Origin: Burkholderiaceae bacterium
GTDB lineage: Bacteria; Pseudomonadota; Gammaproteobacteria; Burkholderiales; Burkholderiaceae_C
Assembly (NCBI GenBank): GCA_913776825.1
Contig: CAJYPV010000021.1
Location: 1-64,000 of the forward strand
Direction: 5' to 3'
DNA length: 64,000 nucleotides
Position 1 is the first letter of the stretch. Each line of letters starts with the position of its first letter. The notes below the pieces were generated by a model. The model ran no database searches and had not been told where the DNA came from. It saw only the letters and a list, made by a program, of their open reading frames with translations. The position numbers and the translations under genes are program-made. Positions 37,727 through 54,207 of the stretch are shown here, in pieces.

Positions 37727-40423
37727 TCACCCGCCCGCCGAGTGCCCCGTGCTGAACGGCTTCCTCGCTCCCCTCGCCTCCAGCCCGAACGCGAGACACA
37801 GAGCGGCGACATGGTCCAGTCCCTCGCCTTCCGCCCGGCACTGCTGCAGCCGCGACTTGCCCATCGCGGGCCGCAAGCCCGCGTTCAAGCGCTGCTGATC
37901 GACCGCTTCATTCGGCTGACGGGCCTCCTGGCCATGGTCGCGAAACGCCCGATCAGCGGCACCCGCCAAGCGTGCCGCCGTGTCGACCGATCCGCGCTTC
38001 AAATGCAGCAGGCCCAGCGTGTCCAGCGATGTCCACACGCACGCATCGAAGAGCAACGGCCCCATGCGACGCGCGCATTCCGCGCTGACCTCCGACGCGT
38101 CGTCGACCCGATCCACCGCCAGCAAGGCGCCGATCAGATTGGTCAGCGCGGTGCCGAGCAAGCCGGTGGCCGGCGCGTCGGACAGCTGCGCGCGCAGGGC
38201 CTCGCCTTGCGCCACCGCCTCGTCCAGTCGCCCTTCGACGCGCGCCAGATCGGCCAGGTTCACCAGCCCGCGCAGGACGCCCAGCTCATGGCCATCGCGC
38301 CGGCATACTGCGACGGCCGCTTCGAACGCACGTCGGGCCGCCTCGTGGTCACCGGCGGTGGTGTGGATCATGGCGTCGGTGGTCCAGCCGCGCTCCAGCA
38401 CGGTGGCCGGCCAGTCGGCGTCTTCCAGCCGCTTCGCCTGCGACAGCGCCTCGCGCGCCTGCGGGCCATCCACCCGCCAGTTGAAGGCCAGCTCCACCAG
38501 GGCCAGATACTCGCCGCGACGATCGCCCAGCTGATGGAACAGCGTCGCCGCCCGCCGGGATGCTTGTCTCGCCACCGCGGGGTGATCCAGCGAATGCCCG
38601 CGTGCCATGGCTTCCCAAAAACGCGCCTGCAAGCCGGGATCGTCCTGCGCATCGGCCCAATCGATCAGACGAGGTGCGATGGCCCGGGCGCGGTCCTGCG
38701 CTTCGGCGAGCGTCCATACCGGCCAGGATGAAGCGAACAGCCCCACCGCCACCTCCGGGCAGAGCGTCAGCGCAGTGTCGAGCGCCGGCCACAAGTTGGT
38801 CAGCTCGGGCTCATAACGCGCCCGCCAGACGGCCTGTGGCGCGTTCCAGTATTCCTCGTAAGCCTCGTCGACAAGCCACCGCACGCCTGCGCACCATCGG
38901 CGTCGCATCGCTTCGGTTTCGCCGGCGGCGTCCATTTGCGACAGCGCGAACAGGCGCATCGTCTCCATCAATCGGAAACGTCGCGGCACCACCGGCTCGA
39001 CCGCCACCAGCGATCGGTCCACCAGCGCGAGCAGGGTGTCGCTCACGCGCGCGGCGGGCAGCAGGTCATCCGCCAGCGCCAGCGCCGCGCCCTGCAGCGA
39101 GAAGCTCGCCGGGAAGACGCCCAAACGTCGCAGCACCGCGCGCTCGCGGTCGGACAGCAGGTCGAAGGACCAGTTCAGCGCGGCCGCCAAGGCATTGCGT
39201 CGGGTCACTCGCGTCGTCTCGCCGGGGGCCAGCAGCGTGAGACGCTCCGGCAGTCGCGCCTCCAGGCCGTCCAGCCCCAAGGCATGCACCCGCGCCGCAG
39301 CCAACTGAATCGCGAGCGGATTGCCATCGAGCCGTTCGCAGATGCGGGCGGCGGTCCGGGCGGCGCTTTCCGTCCATGGCAGAGCGCTGCTGTCGACATC
39401 GCGACCGCGATCACCATCGCCACGGCCATCCTCGCTGTCATGGAGCTCGACATTCGATGACCTGTCGCCCTGCCGGGCGGCGGAGCGCGCCCCTTCTTCC
39501 GCCGGACCGGAGGCTTCGATCGACCTCGACCTCATCTGCGACGGCGTCCAAGCCAGTCCTGCGCACTGCGCCAGCAGTTGCACCGCATCCGCCAGCGGCA
39601 ACGGGCCTAGCCGCATCAGTTGCTCACCGTCCACGCCCAAGGGCTGCTGACTGGTCACCAGCACCGCCACCGACGGCGTGTCCCGCACCAGCCGTTGCGC
39701 GACGCGACCGGTCTCGTCGATCAGATGCTCCGCGTTGTCCAGCACCAGCAGCAGCGCGGCGGTGGCCAGCCGCGCCACCAAGGTGTCGAGCCGATCGCCG
39801 TCCGACGGCATCGACAGTCCCAACGTGCGCGCCACCGCCGCCGCGACGTCGGTTCCTGCAGGCAATGCGGCCAGATCGACCCACCAGACGCCGTCCGGCC
39901 AATGCGGCCGCTGGGTCATCGCCAGCGCTTGCGCCAGGCGGGTCTTGCCCACACCGGCTTCACCACACAGCGTCAGCAATGGCGCGCTCGCCTGCCGATG
40001 CTGCAGCGTCGCCAGCTCTTCGCTTCGGCCCATCAGCGGCGGCAGGCGCAGCGGCAGGTTGCCGGCGCTTCTGACGGGTGGGGCGTCGTCGCCGTCGACC
40101 CCACTGACCGGCATCGCGAACCGGTAGCCGCAGCCCGCGATGGTCACGATGGCGGACGCGCCCAACACCTTGCGCAGCGTCGCGACCTGCACCGCGAGGT
40201 TGTTCTCTTCCACCACCACGCCCGGCCAGACGCGCCGCATCAGCTCGTCCTTGGACAGCAGACGTCCCGCCTGCTCGACCAGCGTCACCAGCAACTGAAA
40301 CGACCGCGCCGTCAGCGCCACCGACGTGCCACGCCGGAACAGCTGGCGCTCCGCGGGCAGCAGCTTGAATTCGCCGAATCGGTAGTGGCGCGCCGTGACG
40401 GCCGTGGGCGGGTCGACGAGCAT
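37727..40423 (-). CDS. Winged-helix / NB-ARC-type ATPase / TPR transcriptional regulator
   Basis: 898-aa STAND-type regulator. An OmpR/PhoB-like DNA-binding domain occupies residues 10-105 (ALTARSFQLLVTLVEQAG, then LLSKDELMRRVWPGVVVEEN and VTIAGCGYRFA). The ATPase has Walker A LCGEAGVGKTRLAQAL (about 153-168) and Walker B ALLLVLDNAEHLID, with the motif GNPLAIQLAAARVHALGL. A charged, low-complexity insertion of about 60 residues (about 295-350) splits the region before that motif. The C-terminal half is helical TPR-like. Such proteins use ATP and ligand binding to control oligomerisation. It is divergent from the DUF4242 gene, its likely target. Confidence 0.9.
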   Translation of the reverse strand: MLVDPPTAVTARHYRFGEFKLLPAERQLFRRGTSVALTARSFQLLVTLVEQAGRLLSKDELMRRVWPGVVVEENNLAVQVATLRKVLGASAIVTIAGCGYRFAMPVSGVDGDDAPPVRSAGNLPLRLPPLMGRSEELATLQHRQASAPLLTLCGEAGVGKTRLAQALAMTQRPHWPDGVWWVDLAALPAGTDVAAAVARTLGLSMPSDGDRLDTLVARLATAALLLVLDNAEHLIDETGRVAQRLVRDTPSVAVLVTSQQPLGVDGEQLMRLGPLPLADAVQLLAQCAGLAWTPSQMRSRSIEASGPAEEGARSAARQGDRSSNVELHDSEDGRGDGDRGRDVDSSALPWTESAARTAARICERLDGNPLAIQLAAARVHALGLDGLEARLPERLTLLAPGETTRVTRRNALAAALNWSFDLLSDRERAVLRRLGVFPASFSLQGAALALADDLLPAARVSDTLLALVDRSLVAVEPVVPRRFRLMETMRLFALSQMDAAGETEAMRRRWCAGVRWLVDEAYEEYWNAPQAVWRARYEPELTNLWPALDTALTLCPEVAVGLFASSWPVWTLAEAQDRARAIAPRLIDWADAQDDPGLQARFWEAMARGHSLDHPAVARQASRRAATLFHQLGDRRGEYLALVELAFNWRVDGPQAREALSQAKRLEDADWPATVLERGWTTDAMIHTTAGDHEAARRAFEAAVAVCRRDGHELGVLRGLVNLADLARVEGRLDEAVAQGEALRAQLSDAPATGLLGTALTNLIGALLAVDRVDDASEVSAECARRMGPLLFDACVWTSLDTLGLLHLKRGSVDTAARLAGAADRAFRDHGQEARQPNEAVDQQRLNAGLRPAMGKSRLQQCRAEGEGLDHVAALCLAFGLEARGARKPFSTGHSAGG

Positions 40424-40444
40424 GCGGACGGGCTCCCGGCTCCC

Positions 40445-40484
40445 GACCTGAGCGGGATTTCAGGCCGATTTCATGGCGGTTAAA
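40445..40484. promoter_or_regulatory. Direct-repeat operator between regulator and DUF4242 gene
   Basis: GATTTCA (40456-40462) is repeated exactly at 40467-40473 with a 4-nt spacer, giving an 11-bp period. This is the architecture of PhoB/OmpR boxes. Degenerate copies in the same register occur at 40445-40451 (GACCTGA) and 40478-40484 (GGTTAAA). The divergent regulator has an OmpR-type DNA-binding domain, so it is the natural candidate to bind here. Confidence 0.55.
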
Positions 40485-40564
40485 GGACGGTGGCAGGCAC
40501 CGTGACGAGCATGACGCCAGGCCCGCCAAGGGGGCGTGGCCGACTCATCACACAGGAATCCATC

Positions 40565-40840
40565 ATGCCGAAATACGTCATCGAACGCGACATCCCGGGC
40601 GCGGGCGCGTTGTCGCCGGCCGATCTGCAGGCCGTCTCGCAGAAGTCCTGCGGCGTGCTGCAGGACCTGGGGCCGTCGATCCAGTGGCAGCACAGCTATG
40701 TCACCGACGACAAGCTCTATTGCGTCTACATCGCGCCGAACGAGGCGCTGATCCGCGAGCACGCACGGCTGGGCGGATTTCCGGCCGACCGCATCTCGCG
40801 CGTGCGCCGGATCATCGACCCGACCACGGCGGAGGGCTGA
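40565..40840 (+). CDS. DUF4242 (SCO4226-like, nickel-binding ferredoxin-fold) protein
   Basis: 91-aa protein (MPKYVIERDIPGAGALSPAD, then WQHSYVTDDKLYCVYIAPNE and ALIREHARLGGFPADRISRV). DUF4242 members form small alpha/beta barrel dimers; one Streptomyces member binds nickel. The start ATG 40565 has AGGA upstream. It stands alone across a 141-bp divergent region from the large regulator, which suggests regulation by it. Confidence 0.88.
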   Translation: MPKYVIERDIPGAGALSPADLQAVSQKSCGVLQDLGPSIQWQHSYVTDDKLYCVYIAPNEALIREHARLGGFPADRISRVRRIIDPTTAEG

Positions 40841-40894
40841 CGCCGGCGGGCCGGCGCCGAGCGCCGAGGTCGGCGTGCGGAGCGCCGCGTCGCC

Positions 40895-41239
40895 TCAGCC
40901 GCCGGCCTTCTTCGGCGCGTGGCCGGCCTGGGTGAGCCACTGCATCACCTTGTCCACATGGTCGCCCTGGATCTCCACCGTGCCGTCCTTGACCGTGCCG
41001 CCGGAGCCGCACGCGGCCTTGAGCTTCTTGGCCACGTCGGCCAGGCCGTCGGCGGTCATCGGCAGGCCCAGCACCACGGTGACGCCCTTGCCCTTGCGGC
41101 CGGCCGTTTCGCGGCGCACCCGCACCTTGCCATCGCCCAGGATGGCGTTGCTGGCCAGGGCCTTGCAGCGGCAGTCCGCCTGCGCCTGTCGGCAGGTGGG
41201 ACAGGTGCGGCCGCCGTTGGTCGAATAAACGAGTGCCAT
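40895..41239 (-). CDS. yciH: YciH/SUI1 family translation initiation factor homologue
   Basis: 114-aa protein of the bacterial eIF1/SUI1 group. The N-terminus has a zinc-ribbon-like CPTCRQAQADCRC cluster. The SUI1 core follows (VRRETAGRKGKGVTVVLGLP, then KKLKAACGSGGTVKDGTVEI and QGDHVDKVMQWL). E. coli YciH helps discriminate initiation complexes. ATG at 41239 was chosen over a TTG two codons upstream. Confidence 0.93.
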   Translation of the reverse strand: MALVYSTNGGRTCPTCRQAQADCRCKALASNAILGDGKVRVRRETAGRKGKGVTVVLGLPMTADGLADVAKKLKAACGSGGTVKDGTVEIQGDHVDKVMQWLTQAGHAPKKAGG

Positions 41240-41251
41240 CGTCAAACTCTC

Positions 41252-43678
41252 TCAGGGAAGCGGCGCGCGCGCCGGTGCGGCGCTGGTGGCCAGCTCGCGC
41301 GCGAAGAAGGCGTCGATCATCCGGTACAGGTGCAGCCGCGCGCCCCGTCCGGTGATGCCATGGGCCTTGCCGGGATAAACCATCATCTCGAAGGGCTTCG
41401 AGCGCTGCTGCAGGGCCTCGGTCAGCCGCAGGGTGTGCTCGAACAGCACGTTGTCATCAGCGGTGCCGTGGATCAGCAATAGCGGCTTGCTCAACTGGTC
41501 CGCGCGCGCCACCAGATTCGCCTGCTGGTAGGTCGATGCGCGTCCCTGATCCGGAAGACCGAGGTAGCGCTCGGTGTAGGCGGTGTCATAGAGGGTCCAG
41601 TCGGTCGGCGGCGCGCCGGCCACGCCGGCGGCGAACGGGGTGTCCGCATCCAGCATCGCCCGCACCGCCAGGAAGCCGCCGTAGGACCAGCCGAAGAAGC
41701 CGATCCGTTGCGCATCCACGCCGGCCACGCGCTGCGGCAATTGGCGCACGGCCGCGAACAGGTCCTGCACATCGACCACGCCGAAGGCATTCAGATGCGC
41801 GCGGGTGAACTCGCGATCGCGGTTCTGCATGCCGCGGGTATCGACGGTGAACACGCCGAAGCCGCGTCGCTGCCAGTAGGCGATCAGCGCGGTGTCGCGA
41901 TGCCAGTTCCAGTTGACGGTCGCGATGCCGGGACCGCCGTAGGCCATGGTGATCACCGGATGCGGCCCGCTGCGGCCATCCAGCGGCGGGAAGTACAGCG
42001 CATTCAAGCCGGTGCGGCCATCGGCGGCGGTGATGTCGACGACCTGCGGCTGCGGCGCGATGCGCGACAGCAGCGGATCGGGCGCATCGCCCGGCAGATC
42101 GATCGGTCGCGCGCCGGGCTGCACCGACTGCAGCATCAGACGCGGCGGCTCGGCCCAGGCCGCGCGCGAGACCAGCAGCCGCTGGCAATCGCCGTCGCCA
42201 CGCGCATCCCGCCATTGACGATCGGCTGCACCATCCAGCGCCCGCGAGCGTCCTTGCAGGTCGATGGCGAACAGCTCCCGGCTGCGACCGCGGTCGCGCG
42301 CGGCGGCATAGACGACGGTCTCGCCATCGCTGCAGACGCGGTGGGCCACCGCCTCGGGCTCCGAAGTCAAGGCCTGGCGCTGACCGGTGAGGCGATCAAT
42401 CAGCTCCAGCTGACGACGGCCCGACGCCTCGCTGGACCACAGCAGTGCCGGCCGCCCCGACAACATCCGACCGCTGATCTCCTGCAGATCGTCGTGCACA
42501 TCGACCCAGGCGGGATCGCGCTCATCGATCACGATCCGGCCGATGGCCGGGCCGCTTGAGGCCGTCGCGTATTCGGTCAGCGCGAGACGCTTCTGATCGC
42601 GCGTCAGCCACTGCAGCCACGGCGCGCCATCGCCGAACCAGCCCGCGCGGGCGATGTATTCGGCCTCGGCCGGCAGCGGCAGTGCGACCGGCGTCGGCAG
42701 TCGATCGGCGGGCCCGTCCACCGCGAGGGTCCAGGCGGTGACGCGTGCATTGCGTTCGCCAGCGCCGGGATAGCGCTGCTCGGTCATGGTGGTGTGGTCG
42801 GCAAAGATCTGGGCGCGGATCTTGATGGGCACCTCGGATTCGTCAACCTTCAACGCCAGCAGCCGACGGCCATCCGGCGACCACCAATAGCCGCGCTGAC
42901 GACCCAATTCTTCCGCCGCGATGAATTCGGCCAGGCCCCAGAAGCGGGTCTCGTTGCCGTCGCGCGTAAGCGCGCGCGCCGCGCCGCCCTCCAGGCCCTG
43001 CACCCAGAGATTGCCGCCCTTCACATAGGCCAGTTGCCGGCCATCGGGCGAGCAGGTGGGATCCTGCTCGGGCACCTGCTCGTCCTGGGTCAGCCGCTGC
43101 GCGCGCGGACCCTCGGCACTCAGCCGCACCAGGTAGAGATCGCCGGAGAGCGGGAACAGCAGCGTGCGGCCATCCGGTCCGCACCATTGATAGCTGGTGA
43201 TGCCGCCCTGGGTGATGCGCTTGCGCTCCAGCGCCATGCGCTCGGCTTCGGTCAGTTGCTGGCTGCGACCGCCCAGCACGTCTGCGGCGGACACCAGCCG
43301 GCGCGGCTCACCGCCAGCGGTCGGCTGAGCCCAAAGCTCGAGTTGCTCGCTGTCCGCAGCGGAGGGCCGCAGATAGCTGACCCACGCGCCATCCGGCGAG
43401 ATCTCGGCCTGACGCGTCAGCCGACCTTGCAGCGGCGGATCGGCATAGACACGCTCCAGCGTCAGCGGCGTCACGGCCGTGGGCGAGGTGCCTGCAGTGG
43501 CTGCGGGCGCGGCGGTCGACTTCGCGCTTCGGTGGAGCGCGGTGCTCGATCCGGATTTGGCCGAGGCGCCGGTCGCCGCGACCGTCGTCAGGGGCGCCGT
43601 CGCCGCGGCAATCAAGGCAGCAGCGGTCAACGCGCCGCGCAGCGCGATCTGACGCGCGGTGAAGAATGGAACGTTCAT
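41252..43678 (-). CDS. Dipeptidyl peptidase IV-like serine peptidase (S9)
   Basis: 808-aa exported prolyl peptidase that releases X-Pro dipeptides. A hydrophobic signal (ALTAAALIAAATAPLTTVAA) precedes an eight-bladed DPPIV propeller with the Glu pair in FIAAEELGRQRGYWWSPDG, needed for N-terminal amine binding. The alpha/beta hydrolase domain has nucleophile GWSYGG, Asp in HGTADDNVLF and His in YPGKAHGI, so the triad is complete. Its ATG overlaps the dusC stop (ATGA). Confidence 0.95.
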   Translation of the reverse strand: MNVPFFTARQIALRGALTAAALIAAATAPLTTVAATGASAKSGSSTALHRSAKSTAAPAATAGTSPTAVTPLTLERVYADPPLQGRLTRQAEISPDGAWVSYLRPSAADSEQLELWAQPTAGGEPRRLVSAADVLGGRSQQLTEAERMALERKRITQGGITSYQWCGPDGRTLLFPLSGDLYLVRLSAEGPRAQRLTQDEQVPEQDPTCSPDGRQLAYVKGGNLWVQGLEGGAARALTRDGNETRFWGLAEFIAAEELGRQRGYWWSPDGRRLLALKVDESEVPIKIRAQIFADHTTMTEQRYPGAGERNARVTAWTLAVDGPADRLPTPVALPLPAEAEYIARAGWFGDGAPWLQWLTRDQKRLALTEYATASSGPAIGRIVIDERDPAWVDVHDDLQEISGRMLSGRPALLWSSEASGRRQLELIDRLTGQRQALTSEPEAVAHRVCSDGETVVYAAARDRGRSRELFAIDLQGRSRALDGAADRQWRDARGDGDCQRLLVSRAAWAEPPRLMLQSVQPGARPIDLPGDAPDPLLSRIAPQPQVVDITAADGRTGLNALYFPPLDGRSGPHPVITMAYGGPGIATVNWNWHRDTALIAYWQRRGFGVFTVDTRGMQNRDREFTRAHLNAFGVVDVQDLFAAVRQLPQRVAGVDAQRIGFFGWSYGGFLAVRAMLDADTPFAAGVAGAPPTDWTLYDTAYTERYLGLPDQGRASTYQQANLVARADQLSKPLLLIHGTADDNVLFEHTLRLTEALQQRSKPFEMMVYPGKAHGITGRGARLHLYRMIDAFFARELATSAAPARAPLP

Positions 43679-44772
43679 GCGACGAGCAGCGTGGACGCGT
43701 CAAGCGACGCGGGAGTGTCGAAGGAAGCGGGCGCGACGCGTGCGTCGGCCGGCGCGATCGGCGTCAGGTCGCCGAACAGTGCGGTCGAGAGCGCCTCCGC
43801 GTCGTTGATGGTGCGGACGCGCTGATAGGCGGCCTCCGCTTCCGGATAGCAGCGGCGCAGATAGTGCAGCCACTGTTTGAGCCGGCCGGCCTGATGGCGT
43901 GCGGCGACCTGCCGACGGACCTGCGCGAAGAAGCCTTGCATCAGCGGCAGCAGCTCGTCCCACGGCAGCGCGGACGGGGCGGCAGCGGCGCCTTCCGTGA
44001 TCGTCGACGGCGCGGCACGTCCCGCCGTCGCGCCGGCCGCAGCGCCCTGCCCCGCCCACGAGGCGCGCAGCGCGAGCGCCAGGCCGGGATCGGCCACCAT
44101 GCCGCGTCCCAGCATCAGTGCATCGCAACCGGATTCAGCCAGGCAGCGGTGGGCGTCTTCCACGGTCCAGACTTCGCCGTTGGCCACCACGCGCAAGCCG
44201 ACGGCTTCGCGGATCACCGCGATCTGGTCCCAATACGCGGGCGGCTTGTAGCCATCCCGTTTGGTCCGTCCATGGACCACCAGCTCCGACGCACCGGCCG
44301 AGGCGATCGCGTGCGCGCATTCCAGCATGCGGCCGCGGTCTTCATTGCCCAGCCGCATCTTGGCGGAGACCGGCATGTCCGCCGGCACCGCGCGGCGGAC
44401 GGCGGCGACGATCTCATGCACCAGCGCCGGTTCGTCGAGCAGCACCGCGCCGCCGCGATGACGGTTGACGGTCTTGGCGGGGCAACCGAAATTGAGGTCG
44501 ATGCCGGCCGGCGCCAGGGTGGCGAGCCGGGCCGCGTTGTCCGCGAGACAGGCCGGATCGGAGCCCAGCAACTGAGCCCGCACGGGGACGCCCGCGGCGG
44601 TGCGACCACCGTGGAGCAGCTCCGGCACGATGCGGGTGAAGACCCGACGCGGCAGCAACTGGTCGGTGACGCGGATGAATTCGGAGACACAGCGGTCCAC
44701 GCCGCCGACGCGGGTGAGCGTGTCGCGCAGCATGTGGTCCAGCAAGCCCTCCATGGGCGCCAGAAGAATCAT
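43675..44772 (-). CDS. dusC: tRNA-dihydrouridine(16) synthase DusC-like
   Basis: FMN-dependent reductase converting uridine to dihydrouridine in the tRNA D-loop. 365 aa: TIM barrel start LLAPMEGLLDHMLRDTLTRV, catalytic Cys in LNFGCPAKTVNRHRGGAVLL, FMN-binding KMRLGNED, VHGRTKRDGY and GRGMVADPGLA. The pattern NFGCPAKTVN fits DusC. An Ala/Gly/Thr-rich insert of about 35 residues (SWAGQGAAAGATAGRAAP onward) separates the barrel from the helical domain. It is cotranscribed with the S9 peptidase. Confidence 0.93.
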   Translation of the reverse strand: MILLAPMEGLLDHMLRDTLTRVGGVDRCVSEFIRVTDQLLPRRVFTRIVPELLHGGRTAAGVPVRAQLLGSDPACLADNAARLATLAPAGIDLNFGCPAKTVNRHRGGAVLLDEPALVHEIVAAVRRAVPADMPVSAKMRLGNEDRGRMLECAHAIASAGASELVVHGRTKRDGYKPPAYWDQIAVIREAVGLRVVANGEVWTVEDAHRCLAESGCDALMLGRGMVADPGLALALRASWAGQGAAAGATAGRAAPSTITEGAAAAPSALPWDELLPLMQGFFAQVRRQVAARHQAGRLKQWLHYLRRCYPEAEAAYQRVRTINDAEALSTALFGDLTPIAPADARVAPASFDTPASLDASTLLVA

Positions 44773-45188
44773 GAGGATCGAGACCCGGCCGTCATCACGG
44801 TCCCACGGTCAGCGGGGCAAAAGCCGAGCAGCATAGCGGAAGCCTTCCGGGCGGCATGGCGTCAGGGACAAGCGGATGCGGCGCTTTGAATGACTCGGGC
44901 ACGACCCGGGGCCGCCCCGGGCGCGCAGCAGGCAGCGCGGTGCGTGATGCCTGTCGTTCTTCAGCGGCGTGGCGCAGCGGAAACGACTTCGCGCCGGCGC
45001 GCGGGCGACGCGCCAACGACGCGACGCCCATGAAAAAAGGTCGACCGAGGTCGACCCTTTTGGAGATGCCGGAGATCCGTAGACGGCCCACGTCAGCCAA
45101 GCCGACGCCGGAGCCGATGCGCGGGATCGTGGTGCAGCGCGACGGCGCGGGACCCGAGGGTCTCCGCCGCCGCGCCTGCGCCGCGATC
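44773..45188. other. Intergenic region between TpsA-like gene and dusC
   Basis: 416 bp with the dusC leader and the tpsA terminator. No convincing gene; open frames through it are extensions of antisense frames. Confidence 0.6.
45033..45061 (-). terminator. Terminator of the two-partner secretion operon
   Basis: Inverted repeat GGTCGA/TCGACC (45039-45044/45051-45056) flanked by A-run and T-run, so the minus-strand RNA ends in a hairpin followed by six U. About 128 nt after the tpsA stop. Confidence 0.85.
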
Positions 45189-52103
<6,915 letters not shown>

Positions 52104-52255
52104 GGTGTTGTTCTCTTCTGTGATTCGTTGTCTCTAGCCGTGTGCGGCCCGCCCGTTCGACCGGGCGCCTGCGACACGGGCGCGCAGGCGCGCCACGGAG
52201 TGGGCCTTCGGCCCGGCGACGTTGATGTCGATCTCGAGGTGGATGGCGCTTCCGA
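52104..52255 (-). other. Spacer between tpsB and tpsA
   Basis: 152 nt untranslated spacer. It holds the ribosome binding site of tpsA near 52112-52120 and no clear hairpin terminator, so the two genes are probably cotranscribed. Confidence 0.5.
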
Positions 52256-53983
52256 TCAGTAGCGGTAGCTCGCCTGCAGCCAGAAGCGCTGGCGATCGCT
52301 GCGGCCATCGGCATCGCGGCCGGCGGCATTGCGTCCCGGGTTGCTGCCCAGCGCATGGGCCCAGCTCGCACGCAGGGTCCAGCGGTCGCCCGCCAGGTTG
52401 GCGCCGAGACCGGCACCCGAGAGCGAGTAATCGTTCGGCTGATTGCCCAGCGCGCCGGTCCACGGCTGCTGGTGCTGCTCGACGCGGCCGTGATCGACGA
52501 AGGCGATCAGCTGGGCGGACAGGCCACCCACCGTGCGCAATTCACGCCGCAGCTCCACGGTGCTGATCCAGCCGTTGTCGCCGCTGGCCTCGCCGACCGG
52601 ATAAGCCCGCACGCCGGACGGACCGCCCAGCAGGAACTTCTCCGACGAATCCAGATTGCGGGCGCTCACCTGGCCGTAGGCGCCGACATACAGACCCCAG
52701 CCCGGCAGCGCCTGCGCGGTCTGCAGGCGCGAGACGCGCCAGGTCAGCTTCTGATAGCTGCCGGCGGTGCGCGCAGTCAGCGAATCGGCGAAGGCGTCGC
52801 CCGCCTCACGCAGGGTGACGGTGCCCGAGGTGACGCCGAGGCCCGCATCGGTCTGGGCGCCGCCCAGCCACTGGTCCCAGCCGTTGCCGTACAGATTGAC
52901 CGAGAGGCGATTCAGGCGGCGATCGCGCAGGGTCTGGCCGAGGGCCTCGTCCACCAGCGTGCGGTGTTCGACGTCGGTGGAGACCCACAGGTTGCGCTCG
53001 CGGCTGCGGATCAGCGGATAGCTCAGGCCGGCGGTCACGGTACCGGCGCGGCCGCGCAGGTTCAGCACCTCCAGCTCCTGGCCGACGTGGTAGTCCATGT
53101 AGGTGGCGCCGAGCTGCGCGCGCAGCCCCGACGCGCCCACGCCGAAGCCGTAGGCCAGGGCGGCCTGGCGGCTGCCTTCGGTGCGGGACACCGTGGCCTG
53201 CAGCAGGTCTTCGCGATTGAGCGGACGGTACAGGCTGGCGGCGGCGCTGACGCGCCAGTCGCCGGTGTAGCGGTTGTTGAAATTGTCCACGGAGCCGTCC
53301 AGGCCCCAGCTGCGGCCGGTGTCGGCACGCACCACCAGGCGGCTCGTGCCGGGCTCATCACCACGCTCCAGCGACGCACGGGCCTGCACACCCGGCACAT
53401 CGTTGATCAGCAGCAGCGCGCGCTCGAGTTGTTCGTAGCGCACCGGGCCCTGTTGCAGGGCGTTGTCGGCGATGGCGCCCAGACGCGGGGCCAGCGAGCC
53501 GTCCACGCTGACCACCTGCACCCGCTGCACGCCGCTTTGCAGACGGCCCGACAGCAGCGCGATCTCCAGTTCACCTTGGGTCAGGTCCTGGCGCGGCAGA
53601 TAGGCGCGGGCCAGCACGTAGCCGCGGGCCTGCAGCGCGGCGGTCACGCGAGCGGCCAGCGCCTGCAGTTGACCGTGCGAGAGTTGGCGACCCTTGACGT
53701 CCGCGACCAGGGCCTGCAGCTCGGGCTCGGGCAGCAGATCGTCGGCGCCGGTGAAGCGGATGCGATCGATGCGGGCGCGCAGGCCGGGGGCGTTGTCGTC
53801 AGCGAGCGGGGTGTTGTTGGCGGCGCCGACCGGCATCTCGCCACGCTGGCTCGGAGAACCCAGGCGGCGCTGTTCATTGAGCAGTTGGCCGGCGTCCGGT
53901 GCGGCGGCCCAGGCCAGGTTCATCGCGACGCTCAGAATGCTCAAACCGAGACCTGCCGCGCTCAAGCGCGTGCTGTAGTTCAT
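52256..53983 (-). CDS. Two-partner secretion transporter TpsB (ShlB/FhaC family)
   Basis: 575-aa outer-membrane Omp85-type transporter that exports the adjacent TpsA. The signal peptide ends near AMNLAWA-AAPDAG. Two POTRA domains follow (about 70-145 and 150-220: RIRFTGADDLLPEPELQALV, then QVVSVDGSLAPRLG). The 16-strand barrel has the conserved substrate-loop motif GGPSGVRAYPVGEASGDNGW. It ends in an aromatic residue (QASYRY), as barrel proteins do. ATG 53983 has AGGAG 8 nt upstream; a TTG two codons earlier is less likely. First gene of the tpsBA operon. Confidence 0.95.
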   Translation of the reverse strand: MNYSTRLSAAGLGLSILSVAMNLAWAAAPDAGQLLNEQRRLGSPSQRGEMPVGAANNTPLADDNAPGLRARIDRIRFTGADDLLPEPELQALVADVKGRQLSHGQLQALAARVTAALQARGYVLARAYLPRQDLTQGELEIALLSGRLQSGVQRVQVVSVDGSLAPRLGAIADNALQQGPVRYEQLERALLLINDVPGVQARASLERGDEPGTSRLVVRADTGRSWGLDGSVDNFNNRYTGDWRVSAAASLYRPLNREDLLQATVSRTEGSRQAALAYGFGVGASGLRAQLGATYMDYHVGQELEVLNLRGRAGTVTAGLSYPLIRSRERNLWVSTDVEHRTLVDEALGQTLRDRRLNRLSVNLYGNGWDQWLGGAQTDAGLGVTSGTVTLREAGDAFADSLTARTAGSYQKLTWRVSRLQTAQALPGWGLYVGAYGQVSARNLDSSEKFLLGGPSGVRAYPVGEASGDNGWISTVELRRELRTVGGLSAQLIAFVDHGRVEQHQQPWTGALGNQPNDYSLSGAGLGANLAGDRWTLRASWAHALGSNPGRNAAGRDADGRSDRQRFWLQASYRY

Positions 53984-54207
53984 CCCCAACTCCTGTTGTA
54001 TTGCAATGAGGCGGGGTTATCGCTGCAACGCGAGGCTCACGGTTCTTTCAATTCACCCTGTCCTTTTGCGAAATGCACCGGTCAGGTCGCATGGACCGCA
54101 GCGCTTGAGATTTCCGGTATTTTTGCCACCCCCTCAGGTGGGCGTTTTGCACGCATCGCGCCCGAGGGCTGCCACAGCGGCGGGTCGCGCGTCCGACAAT
54201 TCAAGCC

